A stretch of 64,000 nt of DNA from Vibrio ostreae. Its GTDB lineage: Bacteria; Pseudomonadota; Gammaproteobacteria; Enterobacterales; Vibrionaceae. The number at the start of each line of letters is the position of its first letter. The first letter of the stretch is position 1. A program made the translations under genes and the position numbers. Location of the stretch: positions 682,001-746,000 of the forward strand of contig NZ_CP076643.1 of NCBI RefSeq assembly GCF_019226825.1, written 5' to 3'. Below the pieces are notes generated by a model. It ran no database searches, was not told the DNA's origin, and saw nothing but the letters and a program-made list of their open reading frames with translations. Shown one piece after another: positions 18,531-27,987 of the stretch.

Positions 18531-19768
18531 ATTCCTCATCATTAGAACTACCCAAGACCTTGTCGCAGTGGCAGAAAGGGGCGCGTAGCCTGGCCCTGCA
18601 GTCACTTCGTTTTCTGAATAGCGGGTCACTGACCATCGAAGAACACTTCTGTGGTAATACGATTAATCAGGAGCAGTTTGGCGAATACAAAGCCACAGAG
18701 CCTCATGCTGTGATCCGAGTGTCAAATCCGGACTTCTACGCCCGGGTCCTGAAAGGCGGCAGTATCGCCGCCGCAGAAGCCTATATGGACGGCTGGTGGG
18801 ACAGTCCTGATCTGACGGCGCTGACTGAGCTGATGGCTCGTAACCTCGCCGCGTTGGATAAAATTGAGGCGCAAAGCAGCGTTATAACGCGCGCGGTTAA
18901 TAAACTTGGGCACTGGCTGAAACGTAACTCGATTGTGCGTGCCAAGCAAAATATCGAGGCCCATTACGATTTGGGTAATGATTTGTACCGCACCTTCCTT
19001 GATGAGCGCATGCTGTATTCCAGCGCTCTGTATCTGAATACCTCAGATTCATTGGAGCAGGCACAGGTTCAGAAAATGGATCGCTTATGTCAGCAGCTCA
19101 AACTCACAGCCGATGATCACGTGATTGAAATTGGTACCGGCTGGGGCGCGATGGCGATCTACATGGCGCAAACCTATGGCTGCCACGTGACCACGACGAC
19201 GATCTCTGAGCAGCAATATGATTACGCTAAACGTAAGATCGAGCAGTTGGGCCTGTCGGAACGTATCACCTTACTTAAGCAGGATTACCGAGTACTGGAA
19301 GGCACCTTTGATAAGCTGGTCTCGATCGAGATGATTGAAGCGGTCGGTAAAGCGTATCTGCAATCGTATATGACTCAGTGCCAAAAGCTGCTCAAACCGG
19401 GCGGTTTGATGGCGATTCAGGCGATTACTATCGCGGACCAGCGTTACGATTATTACAGTAATAACGTCGATTTTATCCAGAAGTATATTTTCCCTGGTGG
19501 CTTCCTGCCGTCGATTACGGCGCTCACCAGCATGGCGACTCGCAGTACGGACTTTGTGGTGCGTGACTTGTTAGATATTGGTCAGGACTATGCGAAAACT
19601 CTGGCCGACTGGCGGCAGCGGTTTGAGTCGTCTTTAGCTCAGGTTCGTGAGCTGGGGTATGACGAGCGTTTTATCCGCATGTGGCGTTATTACCTGTGCT
19701 ATTGCGAGGGAGGATTCAAGGCGCAAACCATCAGTACCATTCACCTCACTCTGCAACGAGCCAGATGA
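18524..19768 (+). CDS. cfa: Cyclopropane-fatty-acyl-phospholipid synthase family protein
   Basis: SAM-dependent enzyme that methylenates or otherwise alkylates the double bond of unsaturated phospholipid acyl chains in the membrane. The 414-residue protein has the SAM site IEIGTGWGAMAIYMAQTYG, the block RNSIVRAKQNIEAHYDLGNDLYRTFLDERMLYSSALY typical of CFA synthases, and the C-terminal YYLCYCEGGF. GGAGA precedes the start, and the gene overlaps both neighbours. In this cluster it may make a product other than plain cyclopropane lipid (for example a furan-lipid intermediate); sequence alone does not decide. Confidence 0.92.
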   Translation: MLNSSSLELPKTLSQWQKGARSLALQSLRFLNSGSLTIEEHFCGNTINQEQFGEYKATEPHAVIRVSNPDFYARVLKGGSIAAAEAYMDGWWDSPDLTALTELMARNLAALDKIEAQSSVITRAVNKLGHWLKRNSIVRAKQNIEAHYDLGNDLYRTFLDERMLYSSALYLNTSDSLEQAQVQKMDRLCQQLKLTADDHVIEIGTGWGAMAIYMAQTYGCHVTTTTISEQQYDYAKRKIEQLGLSERITLLKQDYRVLEGTFDKLVSIEMIEAVGKAYLQSYMTQCQKLLKPGGLMAIQAITIADQRYDYYSNNVDFIQKYIFPGGFLPSITALTSMATRSTDFVVRDLLDIGQDYAKTLADWRQRFESSLAQVRELGYDERFIRMWRYYLCYCEGGFKAQTISTIHLTLQRAR

Positions 19769-20319
19769 TGCGTTCATTTCTCCTGGTTTCAGTCTGGTTT
19801 GAGCTGATTTGGCTATTGGCCGTCCTGGGTCAGGAGCAGTGGCAGTGGCTGACCACTTTGCTGGTGGTCGTTACGCTACTGTTTTCAGCCTGGCGGCTAT
19901 CCGTTGCCGTAGGGCGGATATGCGCCGTGGCCGTCACCGGTATAGCGATTGATGTGGCCAATATGCATCTCGGGCTATTTTTCTTTATTAATCCGCATCT
20001 TCCGGTGTGGTTAATTGCGCTTTGGTTCATTTTTGTCTGGTTTGCAGCTTTTGCTATCCCGGCATTGAGCCATTTGCCATCTTGGCTCGTAATAATAGCT
20101 ACGGGCTTAGGTGGCGCGCTAAGTTATTGGGCGGGTTATCGTTTCGGGGCTGTTGGCTTCGGTTTGCCCGTTTTTTATACAGTGTTGGCACTGTTTTTGG
20201 AATGGTTAGGTGTGTCTTTGTTACTGATAAAGGTGTTTAGCAATGAAAACGTCAATCGCCACACTTTTCCTGAGCACACTGCTGTGGACCGGCGTAACAG
20301 CCAGCGCGGCAGAGGTTAA
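19765..20319 (+). CDS. DUF2878 integral membrane protein
   Basis: A small inner-membrane protein of 184 residues with five or six hydrophobic helices, of the DUF2878 family typical of this cluster. The start is one of two adjacent ATG codons overlapping the cfa stop. Its last 25 codons (20243-20319) overlap the next gene in another frame and encode a hydrophilic tail (NVNRHTFPEHTAVDRRNSQRGRG) that looks like read-over rather than membrane protein. Function unknown; its place suggests delivery or anchoring of the lipid-modifying enzymes. Confidence 0.75.
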   Translation: MMRSFLLVSVWFELIWLLAVLGQEQWQWLTTLLVVVTLLFSAWRLSVAVGRICAVAVTGIAIDVANMHLGLFFFINPHLPVWLIALWFIFVWFAAFAIPALSHLPSWLVIIATGLGGALSYWAGYRFGAVGFGLPVFYTVLALFLEWLGVSLLLIKVFSNENVNRHTFPEHTAVDRRNSQRGRG

Positions 20320-20800
20320 TGGAACACAAAAGCCACAATGGAATGAATGGCCTGTCGTTGGGCAGGCTACTTTGTCCTGGCTGTGGTTAGATATCTATTC
20401 TTCCCGGTTGAGAACGCCGGACGGTAAATATCAGCAGCAGGATGATGTGCCTCGTCACCCGCTGGCGTTGGAGATCCGCTATTTGCGTGATATTGAGCGT
20501 GAAGACCTGGTCGAGGCCACCCGGGATCAGTGGCAGAAAATGGGCTATTCCAGTGATGAGATTGAGCGTTGGCTCCCGCTGTTAGAGACGATGTTACCGA
20601 ATGTCCTGTCAGGCGAAAAGCTGGTCTATGTGTCTGACGGACATCGTGGACAGATGATCCATATGTCACTACAGGACAAGTCTCAGATTCTGGGAGAGGT
20701 TACAGATACGAAGTTTAACTCAGCCTTTCTTGCCATCTGGTTATCACCCAACACCCAATATCCGAAACTTCGCAGTCAATTAATAGGGATGAACCGATGA
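20243..20800 (+). CDS. Exported chalcone-isomerase-like protein
   Basis: A 185-residue protein with a Sec signal peptide (about residues 1-22, cleavage after ASA) and a chalcone-isomerase-like domain with no plant-flavonoid context. Bacterial members are periplasmic and may bind fatty acids. It starts inside the DUF2878 frame (77-base overlap) with AAGG upstream, and overlaps the lipoprotein gene by ATGA. Part of the same eight-gene operon. Confidence 0.78.
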   Translation: MKTSIATLFLSTLLWTGVTASAAEVNGTQKPQWNEWPVVGQATLSWLWLDIYSSRLRTPDGKYQQQDDVPRHPLALEIRYLRDIEREDLVEATRDQWQKMGYSSDEIERWLPLLETMLPNVLSGEKLVYVSDGHRGQMIHMSLQDKSQILGEVTDTKFNSAFLAIWLSPNTQYPKLRSQLIGMNR

Positions 20801-21339
20801 CATCGACAGCAAAACTCTGGTGGGTAGTCAGAGCCTGGTTACTGATGGCCGCAACCATGTTGGCGGGTTGCTCGGCTGAGCTCAAGGATTATAAAGCGAG
20901 TCAGCCGACTTTCGATTTATTTGGCTATTTTTCCGGTCACACTCAGGCCTGGGGAATGGTACAGGATTATACCGATAAGCAGACCCGGCGCTTTGAGGTT
21001 GATATCGTAGGGACTGTCTCTGGTGATGTTTTGACCTTGGTTGAAGACTTTGAGTTTGACGATGGTGAGCAGAGTCAGCGTATCTGGACCATAACTCGCA
21101 CTGGCGAGGGGATGTATCAGGGGCAAGCCGACGACATCATCGGAGTGGCAACCGGACAGGAAATCGGTAATGCCCTGCAGTGGCAATATGATTTTTTGCT
21201 GAAAACCGACGACAGCGAAATTGAGGTGACATTTGATGACTGGATGTATCGTCAGGACGAAACGCGCCTGTTCAATGTGACCACGATACGTAAGTTTGGC
21301 ATTGAAGTGGGCAAAGTGACTTTGTTTTTTAGTAAATAA
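20797..21339 (+). CDS. DUF3833 lipoprotein
   Basis: A 180-residue lipoprotein: an N-terminal hydrophobic segment ends in the lipobox MLAGC, so it is lipid-anchored in the envelope. The rest matches DUF3833 (FDLFGYFSGHTQAWGMVQDYTDKQTRRFEVDI), a lipocalin-like beta-rich domain that co-occurs with CFA-type clusters. Last gene of the operon; its stop lies inside the first copy of a degenerate tandem repeat. No intrinsic terminator is evident on the plus strand, so the transcript may end at the purB terminator hairpin. Confidence 0.8.
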   Translation: MTSTAKLWWVVRAWLLMAATMLAGCSAELKDYKASQPTFDLFGYFSGHTQAWGMVQDYTDKQTRRFEVDIVGTVSGDVLTLVEDFEFDDGEQSQRIWTITRTGEGMYQGQADDIIGVATGQEIGNALQWQYDFLLKTDDSEIEVTFDDWMYRQDETRLFNVTTIRKFGIEVGKVTLFFSK

Positions 21340-21396
21340 AAATTTTTAGTAAATAAAAGTTTTTTAGTAAAGGAAAGCTTTGCAGTAAATCAAAAT
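21325..21396. repeat. Degenerate tandem repeat, about four 17-19-bp units
   Basis: Units of the form TTTTTAGTAAATAAAA recur four times (near 21325, 21343, 21360 and 21379), the first two nearly identical and the last two decayed. The first unit contains the stop of the DUF3833 gene, so the array seems to have grown from the 3' end of the coding sequence. Confidence 0.75.
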
Positions 21397-21470
21397 TTTT
21401 CAGGACATCATTTTTTCGGAAATAGAGTCACTTGGTTTTTCTGCACATGATGGTTGGTGATTGACCAACA

Positions 21471-21496
21471 AAAAAGGGTAGCCGAAGCTACCCTTT
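21471..21496 (-). terminator. Intrinsic terminator of purB
   Basis: On the minus strand, AAAGGGTAGC and GCTACCCTTT form a stem with a TTCG tetraloop and run into a T tract. It lies 18 bases after the purB stop and may also stop the plus-strand lipid operon. Confidence 0.9.
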
Positions 21497-21513
21497 GACG
21501 TATTCGCTTCAGA

Positions 21514-22983
<1,470 letters not shown>

Positions 22984-23042
22984 TCAGTTTAAAAAACATC
23001 TTCGGTTGCGGTAATTCCGGCAATTTAAACATGACAGCAACC

Positions 23043-23076
23043 GAAAAAAATTAGCTCGCGACTAAGCGCGAGCTAA
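23043..23076 (-). terminator. Intrinsic terminator of mnmA-hflD
   Basis: A perfect 10-bp stem, TTAGCTCGCG with CGCGAGCTAA, is followed on the minus strand by seven or more T residues. It lies 12 bases after the hflD stop. Confidence 0.9.
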
Positions 23077-23087
23077 TGAATCAATCT

Positions 23088-23705
23088 TTACAGCCTGGCT
23101 AACAGGATTTTAGCCTGCTCAACCATCTTCTTGCGTCCGAAAATCAGGTGACGACGTTTGCCTCCGACCTGACGCCACAGCACTGCACAGCGGATCCCAG
23201 ACAGCAACAGGGCGCGTACTTTCTGCTGATTACCGGTTTGCTGCAGTACCGCAGGTGTGCCGGTGACCTGAATGCGTGGGCCGATTGGGCTGATGACATC
23301 CAGATAAATGCTGGCCAGGTTACTGATCATCTGGTCATCCAACAGATCGAAATGCTCCACCTGACGTTCGATCATCTGGATACGATCCCCTAGCTGAGAA
23401 AGGGCATCGCGGCGCTGAGTCAGTTTACGCTCCAGCGCCATCAGGCTGATGATGTAGCGGGTCACTTCGCTGCCTGCAGGCGTGCTGTCGATTCCGTTGA
23501 CTAAACACTCAAGGCCGACTTTTAGATTAGCCTCACTGCCGAATACGTTGAGTGTATTGGCAGGGTTGGTAGATAAGATGGCCTTGAGAGAAGTTTCAAA
23601 CGCGTCTGAATCACAGGAACCGTTTTTTGCTACTTGTTGAACCAGGGCAACGGCCTGGCAAATACCGGCAAAAGCGATGGTACGGTCGTAATTTGTGTTA
23701 GCCAC
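23088..23705 (-). CDS. hflD: HflD homologue (high frequency lysogenization protein)
   Basis: A 205-residue all-helical protein. In E. coli HflD is a peripheral inner-membrane protein that binds phage lambda CII; its normal cellular role is unclear. Start chosen at the GTG at 23705, with AGGAGT 6 bases upstream, giving the N-terminus [25 protein letters not shown] that matches the family; a longer frame would overlap the end of mnmA. It follows mnmA by 35 bases and is probably co-transcribed with it. Confidence 0.92.
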   Translation of the reverse strand: MANTNYDRTIAFAGICQAVALVQQVAKNGSCDSDAFETSLKAILSTNPANTLNVFGSEANLKVGLECLVNGIDSTPAGSEVTRYIISLMALERKLTQRRDALSQLGDRIQMIERQVEHFDLLDDQMISNLASIYLDVISPIGPRIQVTGTPAVLQQTGNQQKVRALLLSGIRCAVLWRQVGGKRRHLIFGRKKMVEQAKILLARL

Positions 23706-23740
23706 GTAAATACTCCTAAAGTTGACTAAGTCCTGAATGC

Positions 23741-24859
23741 CTAAACGATGCGCTCTTCGATGATACCGCCACCCAGACAAACTTCGCCTTGGTAGAATAC
23801 CGCTGACTGACCCGGGGTCACTGCAACCTGCGGTTCATCAAACATAACTTTGATATTACTGTCATCAAGAGGGATGATAGTACATGGTATATCAGCCTGG
23901 CGGTAGCGGGTTTTGACTGTGCAACGTGTTGGTGCTGTAATGATTTCGCGATCTACCCAGTGTAGTTGAGAGGCCACTAAACCCTCTGATTTCAGCAGTG
24001 GGTGATCGGCACCCTGAACAGCAATCAGCACGTTACGTTTCAGATCTTTCTCTGCTACATACCAAGGCAATTCGGAACCGTCTTTTAAACCACCGATATG
24101 CAGGCCTTTACGCTGGCCCAGGGTGTGATACATCAGGCCTTGGTGTTCGCCGATGACTTTACCTTCCGGTGTTTCGATTTTACCCGGCTGAGCCGGTAAA
24201 TAGCGAGAAAGGAAATCGGTAAATTTGCGCTCACCGATGAAACAAATACCGGTTGAATCTTTTTTCTTCGCCGTGATCAGCCCTTGCTCTTCAGCAATAC
24301 GGCGTACTTCTGGTTTTTCCAGTTCACCAACAGGGAACAGGCTGCGTGCGACTTGCTCGTGACTCAGCGTGTACAGGAAGTAACTCTGATCTTTATTGCT
24401 GTCCAGGCCTCGCAGCATCTGAGGCTTCTCACCCTGCTCAGGGAAAGTACGGCGTACGTAGTGGCCCATCGCAATGTAGTCTGCATCGAGTACTTCATCT
24501 GCGAATTCCAGAAACGCTTTGAACTTAATTTCTTTGTTACAAAGAATGTCCGGGTTTGGGGTACGGCCGGCTTTGTACTCTTCCAGGAAATACTCGAACA
24601 CATTGTCCCAGTATTCTGCTGCGAAGTTGATGGTATGCAAATAGATACCCAGTTTGTCACAGACCGCCTGAGCATCAGCAAGATCTTCGGCAGCAGTGCA
24701 GTATTCTTCGTTATCATCCTCTTCCCAGTTCTTCATAAACAGGCCTTCGACCTGGTAGCCCTGCTGTTGCAGGAGATAAGCTGAAACGGAGGAATCAACG
24801 CCACCTGACATGCCGACAATAACTTTCTTTTGGCTGTTTGCGTTGCGGTTTTCTGACAT
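23741..24859 (-). CDS. mnmA: tRNA-specific 2-thiouridylase
   Basis: Makes 2-thiouridine at wobble position 34 of Lys, Glu and Gln tRNAs, taking sulfur from the IscS-Tus relay. The 372-residue protein has the PP-loop [12 protein letters not shown] (about residues 16-27), the nucleophile Cys107 in PNPDILC and the persulfide Cys206 in STGICFIGE, both at the expected spacing. The C-terminal beta-barrel region ([16 protein letters not shown]) is intact. First gene of mnmA-hflD, divergent from gsk. Confidence 0.97.
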   Translation of the reverse strand: MSENRNANSQKKVIVGMSGGVDSSVSAYLLQQQGYQVEGLFMKNWEEDDNEEYCTAAEDLADAQAVCDKLGIYLHTINFAAEYWDNVFEYFLEEYKAGRTPNPDILCNKEIKFKAFLEFADEVLDADYIAMGHYVRRTFPEQGEKPQMLRGLDSNKDQSYFLYTLSHEQVARSLFPVGELEKPEVRRIAEEQGLITAKKKDSTGICFIGERKFTDFLSRYLPAQPGKIETPEGKVIGEHQGLMYHTLGQRKGLHIGGLKDGSELPWYVAEKDLKRNVLIAVQGADHPLLKSEGLVASQLHWVDREIITAPTRCTVKTRYRQADIPCTIIPLDDSNIKVMFDEPQVAVTPGQSAVFYQGEVCLGGGIIEERIV

Positions 24860-25244
24860 GACTAAACACCACTTAATTAACTAGGAGGCAGATTCTAACA
24901 GAAAGATTTTTTTTGAGGACAGATCCGCGACTCGAATCACACTTCACACAGACGCTCTCTGCGGTTGTTTAAACGCAGTTTTTGACCAACAACATCATTT
25001 CCATGAGGACAGTGTTGCCTGTAAAAACACGGTTAAAGTTGGGGGATGTAAAACAGCGATTAATATAAGGAGATGGGCGTGATCTCATTGTCTAAATAGC
25101 GGAGTTCAGAGTGCAATCGTTATTATTTTTGCTATTGCTAAAAATATCATCATTGCAAACGTTTGCTATAATTGTGTGAGTTGCCGCAACATTGGACGCG
25201 GGGTAGAATCGCGCATCCTTTCCATCCGAGCCTATACTGACGTT
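24860..25244. other. Divergent mnmA/gsk control region
   Basis: 385 bases with the two promoters. A PurR box and -10 for gsk lie at 25153-25172. No ORF or riboswitch-like fold was seen in the remainder. Confidence 0.5.
25153..25172 (+). promoter_or_regulatory. PurR box overlapping the gsk promoter
   Basis: The perfect 12-bp palindrome GCAAACGTTTGC (25155-25166) is the PurR core, and TATAAT (25167-25172) follows immediately as a -10, so bound PurR would occlude the promoter. No strong -35 is visible. Confidence 0.75.
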
Positions 25245-26549
25245 ATGAAATTTCCCGGCCAACGCAAATCCAAACACTATTTCCCGGTTCATGCCCGTGA
25301 CCCGCTTGTGATTCAAGCACAAGAAAGTAAAAGAATGTCACGTACCCACATTATTGGTATTGATCAGACATTGGTTGATATTGAAGCAAAAGTCGATACC
25401 GGCCTGATTGAGCGTTATGGGTTGAGCAAGGGGCATTCGCTGGTGATCAGTGATGAGAGTGCAGAAGCTCTATATAGCGAGTTGAAGTCTGAGCAATTGA
25501 TTACCAATGAATATGCAGGTGGAACTATAGGTAACACGCTTCATAATTATTCGGTATTAGCTGATGACCGTTCAACGTTATTAGGGGTTATGAGTCAGGA
25601 TATAAAGATCGGCAGCTACGGATACCGCTATCTATGTAATACATCCAGTCGTATGGATTTGAATTACCTCCAAGGTGTTGACGGCGCGATTGGCCGCTGT
25701 TTTGCGTTAATTACTGAAGATGGTGAACGAACTTTTGCGATTAGTGAAGGTCAGATGAATCAGCTCAGTCCGGATAATATCCCGGAAAAGATTTTTAAAA
25801 GTGCTTCTGCATTAGTGCTCACAGCGTATTTAGTGCGTTGCAAAGAAGGCGACCCTATGCCTGATGCAACCATGCGAGCGATAGAATACGCCAAAAAACA
25901 TGACGTGCCTGTGGTGCTGACGTTAGGGACTAAATTTGTTATTCAGGATGACCCAGCATTCTGGCAGCAGTTCCTCAATGATCACGTGTCTGTGTTAGCC
26001 ATGAACGAAGATGAAGCGCAAGCTCTGACCGGCGAAAGCGATCCGCTTGCGGCTTCGGATAAAGCGTTGGATTGGGTTGATCTGGTGTTATGTACGGCAG
26101 GTCCTGTCGGTTTGTTTATGGCAGGTTATACGGAAGAATCCAGTAAGCGTGAAACTTCATTGCCTCTGTTACCCGGCTCTATTCCAGAATTTAACCGCTA
26201 TGAGTTCAGTCGCCCGGCAACCAAAGTCAGCTGTATTAATCCGCTGCGTATTTATTCTCATATTGCGCCTTATATGGGGGGGCCGGAGAAAATAAAAAAT
26301 ACCAATGGAGCAGGGGATGCGGCGCTGTCGGCGTTGTTACACGATATGGCTGCAAATAAGTATCATAAAGAGAACGTTCCTAACTCCAGCAAGCATCAGC
26401 ACGAGTTTTTGACTTATTCGTCTTTCTCTCAGGTGTGTAAATATTCCAACCGAGTAAGCTATGAAGTCCTGGTTCAGCACTCGCCGCGCTTGTCTCGTGG
26501 TCTGCCTGAGCGTGAAGATAGCCTGGAAGAAGCATACTGGGAACGTTAA
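25245..26549 (+). CDS. gsk: Inosine-guanosine kinase
   Basis: PfkB-family nucleoside kinase that salvages inosine and guanosine to IMP and GMP. The 434 residues equal the E. coli enzyme in length and align end to end (N-terminus MKFPGQRKSKHYFPVHARDP, C-terminus SPRLSRGLPEREDSLEE). The PfkB signature with the catalytic aspartate is NTNGAGDAALSAL near residue 350. The ATG at 25245 was chosen by this match; its ribosome binding site is weak. A PurR box overlaps the promoter, fitting purine control. Confidence 0.96.
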   Translation: MKFPGQRKSKHYFPVHARDPLVIQAQESKRMSRTHIIGIDQTLVDIEAKVDTGLIERYGLSKGHSLVISDESAEALYSELKSEQLITNEYAGGTIGNTLHNYSVLADDRSTLLGVMSQDIKIGSYGYRYLCNTSSRMDLNYLQGVDGAIGRCFALITEDGERTFAISEGQMNQLSPDNIPEKIFKSASALVLTAYLVRCKEGDPMPDATMRAIEYAKKHDVPVVLTLGTKFVIQDDPAFWQQFLNDHVSVLAMNEDEAQALTGESDPLAASDKALDWVDLVLCTAGPVGLFMAGYTEESSKRETSLPLLPGSIPEFNRYEFSRPATKVSCINPLRIYSHIAPYMGGPEKIKNTNGAGDAALSALLHDMAANKYHKENVPNSSKHQHEFLTYSSFSQVCKYSNRVSYEVLVQHSPRLSRGLPEREDSLEEAYWER

Positions 26550-26605
26550 TCGCGGCTCATCAGTGAGCTAGGCTTGATTGCGGCAATAAACTTGATACGT
26601 ATCTG

Positions 26606-26637
26606 TAAGCACTGCCAATTTGGTAGTGCTTTTTATT
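26606..26637 (+). terminator. Intrinsic terminator of gsk
   Basis: AAGCACTGCCA and TGGTAGTGCTT form a stem followed by TTTTATTT. Confidence 0.88.
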
Positions 26638-26837
26638 TACCTGCGGGATAAAAATCAACAACAGCGCTGCTTGCTGATTTTGAGTTGATGCCTTTATTGG
26701 TTATTGAGTTAAATTATGGAAAGCATGTCGTTTATTGTTTAAGCCACTTATCTGTAACAAAATCTAACGGCGACCTGTGTTAAATCTGTAAGCGGTTTCA
26801 TGCTCATTCTGTAGCGCATAAATATTTATATCAATAG

Positions 26838-26864
26838 AAAAAAAGGCCCCCATATGGGAGCCTT
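26838..26864 (-). terminator. Intrinsic terminator of hns
   Basis: On the minus strand, AAGGCTCCC and GGGGGCCTT form a stem, with one mismatch or wobble, around CATAT or similar, followed by a T run. It lies 17 bases past the hns stop. The 200 bases between this and the gsk terminator hold nothing I recognise. Confidence 0.85.
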
Positions 26865-26880
26865 ATTAAAAGATAAGCTA

Positions 26881-27285
26881 TTAAAGTGCGAAGTCTTCGA
26901 GAGATTTACCTTCGTCCAGAGCTTGTTGGATAACCGATGGAGTACGACCTTGGCCTGTCCAAGTCTTTTCTACACCGTTGTCCATGTATTTATACTTAGC
27001 TGGGCGAGGAGCACGTTTGCCTTTCGTTTTTGTTTTAGTTTCACCAGCAAGTGCAGTAATAAGAGCATCAACATCAATGCCGTCTTTTGCAATTTGCTCA
27101 GCGATAGCGGCTAATTTAGCCTCTTGAGCTTCACGTGCTGCACGTTCTTCTTCTTCCGCTTCTTTGCGTTCTTCAACAACAGTAGATAATTTATCCAGTG
27201 CTTCTTCTAGTTGTTCAACAGTCAATTCACGAGCGTACGCACGAAGGCTGCGAATATTCAACAGAGTTTTTGTAATTTCCGACAT
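26881..27285 (-). CDS. hns: H-NS family nucleoid-associated protein (VicH-like)
   Basis: Abundant DNA-binding protein that compacts AT-rich DNA and silences horizontally acquired genes. The 134-residue protein has an N-terminal helical, charged dimerisation/oligomerisation region with a long acidic coiled coil ([20 protein letters not shown]), a Lys-rich linker ([11 protein letters not shown]) and the C-terminal DNA-binding domain with the AT-hook-like TWTGQGRTP motif. Length and motif match the main H-NS of vibrios. Transcribed alone; the upstream DNA is AT-rich, which fits autoregulation. Confidence 0.96.
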   Translation of the reverse strand: MSEITKTLLNIRSLRAYARELTVEQLEEALDKLSTVVEERKEAEEEERAAREAQEAKLAAIAEQIAKDGIDVDALITALAGETKTKTKGKRAPRPAKYKYMDNGVEKTWTGQGRTPSVIQQALDEGKSLEDFAL

Positions 27286-27595
27286 TACCGATTCCTATGA
27301 AATAAATTCTTTTAACAGTTCAATAGTAAACCCAGCGATTTATTCTGGCAACAATGAAAGTGTAATATTAAGAAAAATATTTGTAAAAATAAAATAACTG
27401 CGCCGTGGGCAATTTATTACTCCCGCTTCACCCTTATCTTATTTATGGTTTTATTCGCTGAATTGGTTAAAAGGAGCAATTTATCGCACAAACGCAAATA
27501 AGCGAAGTGATATTCATTGCATAATTGTATGAAATGGGTCTCAGCAATGAAATGGATTTCAACATTTTGTGATCAAAATTGAGTAACAGGATGTG
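27286..27595. other. hns promoter region and gap before lysW promoter
   Basis: About 310 AT-rich bases of divergent control DNA. It includes the hns 5' region at the left. No ORF, dyad or folded RNA was convincing in this part. Confidence 0.4.
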
Positions 27596-27623
27596 TTGCA
27601 TTGATAATTATCATAAGTACAAT
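27596..27623 (+). promoter_or_regulatory. Putative lysW promoter with internal palindrome
   Basis: TTGCAT, 16 bases, TACAAT form a plausible sigma-70 promoter about 75 bases before the lysine aptamer. The spacer contains the perfect palindrome TGATAATTATCA (27602-27613), which looks like a compressed Fur-type or other repressor site. Confidence 0.45.
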
Positions 27624-27696
27624 AGCGCGCACCTGATGCGAAGTTCGGGATGAGAATCTGTTACAACTGCTTAACAGAGATGTTTGTCCTGGTTTC

Positions 27697-27876
27697 GATG
27701 TAGAGGCGCGATATCGATAAGTAGTCATGATTAGGGTGATGCCAGTGAGTTATGACAAAAGGTGATATCGCCGAAGTCAGCACGCCTGTCAATGCGTCTG
27801 GCTGGGGTTGTCAGCGAATAGGGACAACACTGCCATAGTCTATTTTTTCCTTAAACTATGGAGCGCTACTGTAGGG
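27697..27876 (+). ncRNA. Lysine riboswitch (L box)
   Basis: The conserved blocks occur in the correct order: AGAGGCGCG at the 5' side (27702-27710), AAGTA, GATGCCAGT, TATCGCCGAAG, GGCTGGGGTTGTC and the 3' block ACTATGGAGCGCTAC, with a P5 hairpin CCATAGT/ACTATGG and a P1 stem GTAG/CTAC. It sits in the leader of the NhaC-type transporter gene. Lysine binding should reduce expression. A weak hairpin (GGG-GAAG with CTTCCC near 27879-27898) could be the termination element, but the switching mechanism is not certain. Confidence 0.93.
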
Positions 27877-27987
27877 TTGGGTGAAGTGTTCGCTTCCCTT
27901 TCGCTTAGTTCAACATAAGTTACGCGTTAGTTCGTGTAGTTTGTCTGCAGTAGATCTCTAGCCATTTATTACTGGTTTTTGAAGATC

